From JBBPYR01 sp038199755 (GTDB taxonomy: Bacteria; Chloroflexota; Ktedonobacteria; Ktedonobacterales; Ktedonobacteraceae): 35,528 nt of DNA. Below, in pieces: positions 29,677 to 35,528 of this stretch. The stretch is from positions 1-35,528 of the forward strand of contig JBBPYR010000210.1 of the NCBI GenBank assembly GCA_038199755.1, read 5' to 3'. Made by a program: the position numbers and the translations under genes. Numbering within the stretch: the first letter of the stretch is position 1; each line of letters starts with the position of its first letter. Below the pieces are notes generated by a model, which made no database searches, was not told where the DNA came from, and saw only the letters and a list, made by a program, of their open reading frames with translations.

Positions 29677-31055
29677 TGGATCCACTCTCTGCTGAGTTAC
29701 GAACTCAGTTGGAAGCCTTCAAAGCCCTGAAAGTGAAGCATCCGCGGTTGGAAGAGACGGATCGTGCCTTGATGCGGGCCATTGAGGGGCACCGAAGTTA
29801 CACACTGCTTGCCCTCTATGGGGCAAGTGGAGTGGGCAAATCGACCGTCGTGAAGCGGGTGGCGACCCGCTGTCGAGAAGAAGAACCCGACCCAGCGGTC
29901 GTGCCGGTGGTGGTGGTGCAGGCGTCGCCTGAAGATATTGGGACGTCGGCGCGTCTCGATTACTACCGTCAGGTGCTTACGCAACTGCGAGGGCATCTGG
30001 CCGTGAAAGATCGGGTCATGAACCTCGCCCTGGCGACCACGCCCGGGAAAAAGAGGACGGACCCTGCGGAATGGCTGGATATGCGAGAGGCGGTTGAATA
30101 CGCGTTGGAGTTGCTGCGGGTGAAAGCGGTGTTCGTCGATGAGGCGCAACATCTCCTGTCTGTCGACCCGCCACACAAGCCGACGGCTCAACTAGATTGG
30201 TTAAAGAGCCTCACTAATCGAACCAATGTCCTGCATGTGCTGGTGGGGAATTTTGAGTTGTACGACTTTTGTCACCTCAATGGACAGGCCGCACGGCGAA
30301 TGCGCGATCTGCCTTTTCCCCGCTATCATCTCGACAACCAAAGCGAATGCGAGGAATTTGTGGGAGCGTTACGCATGCTGCTGGAACGGGTCCCACTCAC
30401 GGTCGATGTGCAGGAGTTGCTGGTGCAGTGGCGCTGGTTTGCAGAGTGGAGTTTGGGATGCATTGGAGTGCTAGGTGACTGGATGGTGGAAACGGTGGAT
30501 GCGTTGTGCAAGGAAGGAGAAACGACCTTCACCATTGAGGCCCTGAAACGACATGCCTTGCAGCCAGACCAACGCGTACGGATGGAAATGGAGGCTCGCG
30601 TCGGGGAACACAAAGTGGGACGGGCAAAAGCCCAGAGCGAGCAAGACCTCCAGCACCTCCTCAACAACCCGACCGTTCTTCCCAGCAGTGCATCTTCCGG
30701 CCTGTCTCGTGGGAATGGGGTCTCGTCTGCGAATGCATCCGTTGACCCCACAAGAGACACACGCGGCAAACCACGGATTGAGCGTGCGGCAAGTCGCGAT
30801 CGCGTAGGAGATCAGGTGCAACCCATGAGTGCTCTCAAATGCTCGTTTTCTGGGGTACTCGCAATTGCAGCAAAGCCTTTTTTGGACAGCGGTATTTCCC
30901 GTGTGGAATGCCCCGACTGTGCAGCGATGCGCTCACTTGAACTGCGCAATGACATGCTCCGCTTTCCGTCTCATGACCAACGCAAAACACGTCCCACGCA
31001 GACGGAGCAACGATGGGTAAAGCGTGAAACGACGTGGGAAGTGGTGGGAAGATAG
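29676..31055 (+). CDS. TnsC-like AAA+ ATPase with an extra C-terminal tail
   Basis: 459 aa. Walker A GASGVGKST at 49-57, Walker B AVFVDEAQHLL at about 150-160, sensor region VLHVLVGNFELYDF and RDLPFPRYHL. This is the TnsC/TniB regulator that assembles on target DNA and activates TnsAB. From about residue 325 a low-complexity linker (Ser/Asn/Arg-rich) leads to a tail with KCSF, VECPDCAAM and RWVKRETTWEVVG; one Cys-x2-Cys plus other Cys suggests a small metal or nucleic-acid-binding unit. A tail of this kind is not usual in TnsC. Since no TniQ/TnsD is present, it may help target choice, which is inference. Confidence 0.88.
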   Translation: MDPLSAELRTQLEAFKALKVKHPRLEETDRALMRAIEGHRSYTLLALYGASGVGKSTVVKRVATRCREEEPDPAVVPVVVVQASPEDIGTSARLDYYRQVLTQLRGHLAVKDRVMNLALATTPGKKRTDPAEWLDMREAVEYALELLRVKAVFVDEAQHLLSVDPPHKPTAQLDWLKSLTNRTNVLHVLVGNFELYDFCHLNGQAARRMRDLPFPRYHLDNQSECEEFVGALRMLLERVPLTVDVQELLVQWRWFAEWSLGCIGVLGDWMVETVDALCKEGETTFTIEALKRHALQPDQRVRMEMEARVGEHKVGRAKAQSEQDLQHLLNNPTVLPSSASSGLSRGNGVSSANASVDPTRDTRGKPRIERAASRDRVGDQVQPMSALKCSFSGVLAIAAKPFLDSGISRVECPDCAAMRSLELRNDMLRFPSHDQRKTRPTQTEQRWVKRETTWEVVGR

Positions 31056-31103
31056 ATCGAGCCAGGGAGGAAATGGCTCATCACGACAGCAGAAAACCGC
31101 AAA

Positions 31104-31300
31104 ACGAAAAGTTATGGGTCAATTTTATGGGTTGGAAGACCAGCAAATGGGGTGTGGGACGCTCTTGATCTTTCTCTGCATGTCGGAAAAGTTATGTGAC
31201 AAAGTCAATCCTCACCTCCTCGCCATTTCCTAGCTTCTCTGGCTGCTCCAGAGGATTTTGAAGAAGAGTTATGTGTCTGAAAAACGAATTTTTATATGTC
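31104..31300. promoter_or_regulatory. Right-end TnsB-type binding sites
   Basis: Inverted 17-bp sites at 31104-31120, 31184-31200, 31261-31277 and 31284-31300. The last one ends 8 bp from the right terminus. The first two match the strong left site (ACGAAAAGTTATGGGTC type). Confidence 0.75.
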
Positions 31301-31308
31301 AATCAACA

Positions 31309-31472
31309 CTAACATGGTTTTTAGGAGATTCTGGAAAGAGGAGCACACAGAAGTAAAGCTTTTTCGTCTTTTGAGAACAGCAACAAGGGATATCTACAAG
31401 TGATTACCTCTCAAAAGTGTCCACTTTTTACTTCTTTTACCTCTTTCTTGCTCCTTTACCTCATCTAAGACG
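31309..31472. other. Interior of the 38-bp-repeat element, right of the Tn7-like insertion
   Basis: About 165 bp with no gene. Starts with the second CTAAC duplication. Removing the Tn7-like element and one CTAAC rejoins this with 26722-26741 into a segment of 255 bp including both 38-bp repeats. Confidence 0.6.
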
Positions 31473-31510
31473 CTTAGCGTTGTTTTTCGCGTGGCTAATA
31501 CTCGACCCCC
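31473..31510 (-). repeat. 38-bp inverted repeat, right copy
   Basis: Reverse complement of 26684-26721 with two mismatches. Its outer edge (31510) is exactly where the istB reading leaves family sequence. Confidence 0.85.
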
Positions 31511-31737
31511 AGAAACGGAAACTTGGCTCGTCGAATGGCCGACTCGATGCGCTTGGCTTCTCGATCTGCCATTTCTGCTTCACAGAGGGCCAACAAAAAT
31601 CGCTCGAAGGAGAGACCAGATCGCGCAGCATCTTGTGCATAGGATTGGTAGAGGTGCAAGAAGGTCGGCAGACCCAGTGCGCGAAGATAGGCTTCGAGTA
31701 ACGCTTGATGATCACGATTCTGTCCAGGAGACTGCAT
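31495..31737 (-). pseudogene. istB: istB fragment (IS21 transposition ATPase), 3' truncated
   Basis: 80 codons from ATG 31737 (AAGGAG nine bases upstream). HQALLEAYLRALGLPTFLH, LSFERFLLALCEAEMADRE and RIESAIRRAKFPFL are the N-terminal block of IstB. After FPFL the reading enters the 38-bp repeat and stops (GVEY then TAG). The AAA+ domain of about 170 residues is missing. Without it the IS cannot transpose by itself. Confidence 0.85.
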
Positions 31738-31761
31738 GGCGGACAACTCCTTCCTTTTCCC

Positions 31762-33318
31762 CTACCAAGAAAGCTTCAATAGTTGTTCGTAGCGAGAAAG
31801 GTCTACCGGTTGGGTGCCAATAGCATCCAACTCCGGACGATCAGAGAGGTCTAAGGGTTGTGGAGCAGAGGGTTCAGCCACTTCGGCTTCTCCCGCCAGT
31901 TCATGCAGACAATACAAGACTCCATCTAAATGAGCACATCCATAGGAGAGCGCACGCTCAATTGCCAATTCCAGTTGGGAAGCCTCGTAGCGTTCATGAA
32001 GCATCAAGATGCGGACAAACTCTTGAACGCCACGTCCATCTGGCCAAAGCTCTTTCAGTATGCTGAGCATACGGTGATAGGTTGCAGGCCAGTCTTTGCG
32101 CCAACGCTTGAGAGGCTTCGCATACTCGAAGGCTCCTGGCTTTTTTTCCAGTAATGCAAGATAATGGAGCGGATCAAAGAGGTCCTGTTCACGCTCGTAA
32201 CAACGGTCATGACTCGCGACCTTCTGCGCTCCATCAAAAATTTCAATGGTAAAGGGATATGCCTTGAGTGTGACCGTTTTGCGTGCATGGTTGACTGGGA
32301 CTGAATAGCGGTTCGTTTCGTACTGTGCTTGCGAATAGGGAGTAAGTCGGACGCTTACCATATCACAACAGTCATAGTCCGAGGGAGGAAGCGGTAACAA
32401 GAGAGGTCGCTCCTGTTCCCACGCTTCCCCAATGGTCTGCATTTGGCGAGCGACGGTGCGTGCATCTTCTTGTTGACAACGCTTTAACACTTGTCGATTG
32501 AGGTCCTCAAAACTCGTTGCCGTTGGCAGTGGCACCAGAAAATTGCGCCGTGTGTAGCCAACCGACCCCTCGACGCCTCCTTTTTCATTTCCTTTCGCAA
32601 CCTGACAAAAGTGCGATTCAAACAGGTAGTAGCTGCGAAACGAGGTGAAGGCGCGTGCTTCCTGTCGGGAGCGGCTCCGCTTTCTGGTCTTGTCAAAAAC
32701 GAGCTTGACGGCAGTTGCTAAGTTGTCATAGCTAATGCGGTGAGGAACTCCTCCAAAATGGCGAAAAGCAGCAACGTGTGCCCACAGAAAACTTTCCTGA
32801 TTTTGTGAAGGGAAACACATCGCGTACGTTCGACGTGAGTAGCACAAATGCATCACAAAGAATTGCACCTTCTGCCTTTGACCTGCAAGGATGACATAGC
32901 CTTCTCCCCAATCCACTTGGGCATCTTGACCTGGCTCAAATTCGAGTGGCAGAAACAGTTCAGGAGGATGATGCGCCTCTTTCCAGGTGGCGATGTGTTG
33001 CCGAACACGAGACTCACACCCTTGATAGCCCTCATCTTGGATGATCTCAAAGATGCGATGCGCAGTGTAGCGTTGCTTGCGGGGCAGGGAATCATTCTCT
33101 GTGATGAGAGCTTCGACGCGCGCTAGAAAGGGACCAAAGATAGGAGCGGAGCGGAAGGCAGAAGAGGTGGCAGAGGTGAGTGGAGGTGGCTGGTTGGAGA
33201 GTGCTCTCCTGATGGCCTGACGACTATGACCCGTTTCACGCTCAATCTGTCGGATTGCCTTGCCTTCAATATGGAATGCACGACGGATGGACTCTTGCTC
33301 ATCAGGGGATAGTTGCAT
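31762..33318 (-). CDS. istA: IS21-family transposase IstA
   Basis: 518 aa from ATG 33318, which has AAGGAG upstream; a 26-residue longer reading does not fit the family. N-terminal helix-turn-helix (IRQIERETGHSRQAIRRAL, about 22-40). The integrase core has D136 (DAQVDWGEG), D198 (ISYDNLATAV) and E250 (EKGGVEGSVGY). Then the C-terminal beta domain with RYSVPVNHARKTVTLKAYPF and YALLE-like helices. Complete. IstA needs IstB for target activity; the istB here is broken. Confidence 0.93.
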   Translation of the reverse strand: MQLSPDEQESIRRAFHIEGKAIRQIERETGHSRQAIRRALSNQPPPLTSATSSAFRSAPIFGPFLARVEALITENDSLPRKQRYTAHRIFEIIQDEGYQGCESRVRQHIATWKEAHHPPELFLPLEFEPGQDAQVDWGEGYVILAGQRQKVQFFVMHLCYSRRTYAMCFPSQNQESFLWAHVAAFRHFGGVPHRISYDNLATAVKLVFDKTRKRSRSRQEARAFTSFRSYYLFESHFCQVAKGNEKGGVEGSVGYTRRNFLVPLPTATSFEDLNRQVLKRCQQEDARTVARQMQTIGEAWEQERPLLLPLPPSDYDCCDMVSVRLTPYSQAQYETNRYSVPVNHARKTVTLKAYPFTIEIFDGAQKVASHDRCYEREQDLFDPLHYLALLEKKPGAFEYAKPLKRWRKDWPATYHRMLSILKELWPDGRGVQEFVRILMLHERYEASQLELAIERALSYGCAHLDGVLYCLHELAGEAEVAEPSAPQPLDLSDRPELDAIGTQPVDLSRYEQLLKLSW

Positions 33319-33402
33319 CGCCGCTCTCCTTTCACTAGAGCAGGCTGACAACACCACGTCTCTCTCAACTATACAAGGAAATCGTCCGGGTAGCAAGGGT
33401 CA

Positions 33403-33507
33403 GTAACAAATTAACATTTTTTGAAAGAAGCTTTGTCTGTGTCGTAACAATTTGTGGTTTGATGGGTACGATTCTACGGTAACTTTTTGAGGTGGGATGG
33501 GTACCCT
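33403..33507. repeat. IS21 end repeats and adjoining tandem words
   Basis: GTAACAAATT (33403), GTAACAATTT (33444) and GTAACTTTTT (33479). Also GATGGGTAC occurs twice, about 33461-33469 and 33494-33502. These probably include the IstA-binding IS end; the boundary with the WD40 gene is within them. Confidence 0.5.
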
Positions 33508-34915
33508 AAACCATAGCGTAAACAACTATAAGCCGCGCAAGGTAGATACTGATGTACATAACCAGCCTCAAATCTTCCTTCGAGGTGATCTCGTATCTGC
33601 TCCCGTACATCCACTAGATAAGTTTAGAACTGGTGCCAAAGACTGGTCAGAGCCAGCAAGCATCCACTTTGGACTTATTCTTTCGGGAGATGAGCTGGTG
33701 AATAATCGAGCGTACCGGGATCAACTTCATCGGCTTGAGCCAGAGGCCATCGGTGGAGAGATGGAAGGAGCGGGTCTTTACGCTGCCGCACAGCGCCGCA
33801 AAGTGGATTGGCTTCTCGTCAAAGCCATTTGTGACTGGGCCGATGGCAACAAAGAGGACACGCACCAGCAACAGGCTGCCAATAATGCAGCACGCTTCGC
33901 ATTTCATGTGATAGAGCAAGGTGGCTTTAAAAGAGAAGCACCTAATATCATTTCTCCTCCCTTAGGAACCACTCTTTGCACTTATGAAGGGCACTCCTAC
34001 TGGGTTCTTGCTCTCGACTGGGAACCTAACGGCACCCGTATCGTTTCAGCAGGAGCCGATGGAACGGCACAAGTATGGAATGCTGAAACAGGGCAGCATC
34101 TTCTCACGTATCGTGGACATAAGTATACCGACATCCGTTCCAAAACAAAGCTGACACCCACAATCTATAATGTCGCCTGGTCTCCCAAAGGGGGGCGCAT
34201 CGCCTCCTCAGGGACTGGAAAAAATGTGCATGTCTGGCAAGCTGATAGTGGTGGTAATCTTTTCATCTATAAAGAACACTTTGGGTTCTTTTCCTATGTC
34301 TTTGCTATCACCTGGTCCCCTGATGGCACACGCATAGCCTCCGCTTGTAGCACCACGACCATAGACAACACTATCCACATTTGGGACATTAGAACTGGTA
34401 AAACCGTTTTACGATGCGATCCCCACCTTGGCTTGACACTAAGTTTCTCGGCATTAGCTGTTGCTTGGTCCCCTGATGGTACCCGCATAGCTGCTATTTG
34501 TGGTGACAAAACGATACGTGTATGGAATACAGCTACAGGTCAACACCTGACGACTTATAAAGTGCGTACAGATATGGTCAACGATCTCATCTGGTCCCCT
34601 GACAGTAAGCTCTTAGCCACTGCCAACCCAGATGCTACGGCTCACATATGGGATACCACTACAGGCGAACTTCTCCTCATCTACGGCGGTCATTCCGAGG
34701 GTGTGAGAAGCGTCGCTTGGTCGCCTGATGGCACATCTATTGCCTCTGCTAGCAACGACGAAACCGTGCAAATATGGGACTCGGCTACAGGCAATCACAT
34801 TTTCACTTATAAGGATCATACAGCTTGGACTACGTCTGTGGCTTGGTCGCCTGACGGCACTCGTGTTGCTTCCGGCAGCAATGATATGACTGTAAAAATC
34901 TGGCAAGTGAAGTAG
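33497..34915 (+). pseudogene. Nucleosidase (PNP/MTAN)-WD40 fusion, 5' truncated
   Basis: 472 aa open frame. Residues about 55-135 are the C-terminal half of a nucleoside phosphorylase/MTA-SAH nucleosidase domain (HFGLILSGDELVNN; EAIGGEMEGAGLYAAAQRRK; WLLVKAICDWADGNK). The N-terminal half with the phosphate/base pocket is absent, and the gene begins right at an IS21 end, so the insertion removed it. From about 155 are seven WD40 blades (AWSPDGTRIAS ... VQIWDSATG type), one full propeller. Fusions of this nucleosidase with NACHT or WD40 parts are found among bacterial conflict and signalling proteins. The ATG at 33497 has GAGG near, so a shortened protein may still be made; enzymatic function is doubtful. 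Confidence 0.75.
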
Positions 34916-35146
34916 ATCTCTAAATGCTTCAATTAAAGGCTACATTGATTTTCCAGGCTGTGTTGCAAAACAGAAACCCTGTTGGCTGTCAAGTATCCGG
35001 AAAGCCAGTTCTTCCGCAGAAATAGTGCTCAGCAATACAGCGAAAAGGATGCAATTGGCTTTGAGAACCAATTGGAAAACATCCGAATGGAAAAGTATGG
35101 ATTGAGGAAGGCAGATGCCCTCAAAACCCACCCATTGAGCGTTCGT

Positions 35147-35170
35147 GCTCATCCATCCGGATGGATGAGC
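35147..35170. repeat. 24-bp perfect palindrome
   Basis: GCTCATCCATCC followed directly by its reverse complement. Flanking CG/CG extend it with one mismatch on each side. Confidence 0.7.
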
Positions 35171-35340
35171 GCGGGAAATGCGGAAGAACCAATTCTCGTT
35201 ATGGCTTCAAAATGGGTAAAATCATGCATAGCGAAGTTGAAATCAAGAACCTATGTGACATTGACGTTTCTCAGGATACTTGGTTCTTCCGCAACCTTGA
35301 TACTGGTGGCGAACCCCAAAAATGGGGAGAACTACTCTGA
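35161..35340 (+). CDS. Short ORF of 59 codons, possible gene remnant
   Basis: ATG 35161 to TGA 35340; the frame is also open upstream to about 35066. Sequence is protein-like (KIMHSEVEIKNLCDIDVSQD; WFFRNLDTGGEPQKWGELL), but there is no ribosome site and the ATG sits in a palindrome. Not recognised. Confidence 0.3.
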   Translation: MDERGKCGRTNSRYGFKMGKIMHSEVEIKNLCDIDVSQDTWFFRNLDTGGEPQKWGELL

Positions 35341-35445
35341 AAACAGGGCATTTTTTCCTCAGAGCAGAGATCGCTCCCTCCCTCTCAGAGCTAGGACCAG
35401 GATACGTGTGAAATTCTATCACAGTGAAGCCGTGTTCTCAAGTCT

Positions 35446-35490
35446 GCCTCAGAATCCACTGAGAAAGATACTTCCACCGGATTCTGAGGC
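35446..35490. repeat. 12-bp stem inverted repeat
   Basis: GCCTCAGAATCC (35446-35457) and GGATTCTGAGGC (35479-35490), 21-base loop, followed by CAATTTTGG. Terminator or IS-end like. Confidence 0.5.
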
Positions 35491-35528
35491 CAATTTTGGG
35501 GCTGGATGCGGCCCAAACAGCGGGAGAA

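Larger units (their letters stand above)
26742..31308 (+). mobile_element. Complete minimal Tn7-like transposon (4,567 bp)
   Basis: Termini are TGTCGTTT (26742-26749) on the left and AATCAACA (31301-31308) on the right, which inverted is TGTTGATT: both begin TGT and are 8 bp long before the first putative TnsB site, as in Tn7. Directly outside is CTAAC on both sides (26737-26741 and 31309-31313), a 5-bp target duplication as Tn7 relatives make. Inside are only a TnsA-TnsB fusion and a TnsC. No TniQ/TnsD, TnsE, Cas protein, CRISPR array or cargo is found in the remaining sequence. Intact duplications and complete genes point to a recent insertion. Confidence 0.9.
31495..33496 (-). mobile_element. 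IS21-family insertion sequence, truncated on its istB side
   Basis: Contains istA (complete) and an istB fragment in the usual order, 24 bp apart. The upstream end carries three spaced GTAAC words (33403, 33444, 33479), as expected of the multiple end repeats of IS21 elements; the exact terminus is not fixed. The opposite end is lost at 31510. Confidence 0.75.
34916..35528. other. Window end without a recognised gene
   Basis: Three copies of GTTCTTCCGCA or its complement (35008, 35179, 35283) and two of GAACCAATT. One plus-strand frame stays open from about 34950 to the window end but has no start with a ribosome site. Another frame gives the short ORF at 35161. Together these suggest a decayed gene or IS. 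Confidence 0.35.

Noticed and set aside
26742..31308. A CRISPR-associated transposon (CAST), because of the TnsAB fusion
   Set aside because: No cas genes, no direct-repeat/spacer array and no TniQ fit between the defined ends.

Overview
The window looks like part of a large plasmid or an integrated plasmid-like island from a Gram-positive-like, high-G+C-leaning soil bacterium. The style of the proteins (XRE regulators with TPR tails, a WD40 propeller, a sigma-like factor with small zinc proteins, a RavA/ViaA-like pair, IS21 and Tn7-like elements) fits Ktedonobacteria (Chloroflexota). That assignment is an inference: there is no rRNA or housekeeping marker here. No tRNA, rRNA or CRISPR array is visible.

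Layout. 1-3850 is a worn accessory edge: a single-pass membrane protein, a short ORF ending in an IS-like repeat, and a DUF4365-type cargo gene (1368-3185, minus) flanked by direct repeats. 3850-12600 is the replication and control block, all minus strand: a D5/P4-type SF3 helicase (3850-6489), a gene-free 720-bp gap with an AT-rich tract, a possible small RNA and two 18-bp iteron-like repeats, a probable replication initiator (7212-9023), dinD (9148-10053), a duplicated-domain protein, an XRE-TPR regulator and an excisionase-like HTH protein. 13012-19922 is a plus-strand run of mostly unrecognised genes. Its second half is tightly coupled through ATGA overlaps: glucosaminidase-like exported protein, zinc-knuckle proteins, sigma-like factor, HNH protein, ASCH protein and a Gp37/Gp68 (DUF5131) protein. 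20135-25130 holds a small HTH gene divergent from a RavA-like MoxR ATPase, a ViaA-like VWA protein and two unknown proteins. 25334-26568 is a repeat-rich control region followed by a KfrA-like HTH/coiled-coil protein, probably a partition or stability locus.

26684-33500 is a stack of mobile elements. A complete Tn7-like element of 4,567 bp (26742-31308) has 5-bp CTAAC target duplications, eight putative TnsB sites, a TnsA-TnsB fusion and a TnsC with an extra C-terminal tail, and carries no TniQ/TnsD, Cas or cargo gene. It lies inside a small element bounded by 38-bp inverted repeats, whose right end coincides with the break in an IS21 istB gene. The IS21 istA gene is intact. On its far side the IS21 end abuts a nucleosidase-WD40 gene that has lost its 5' part.

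A 26-bp palindrome (core TGAAGCGTTTCA) occurs five times at gene borders of the plasmid-core genes (3736, 6533, 20068, 23489, 26559) and never inside a gene body. It is the best sign that these genes belong to one replicon and may answer to one DNA-binding protein.
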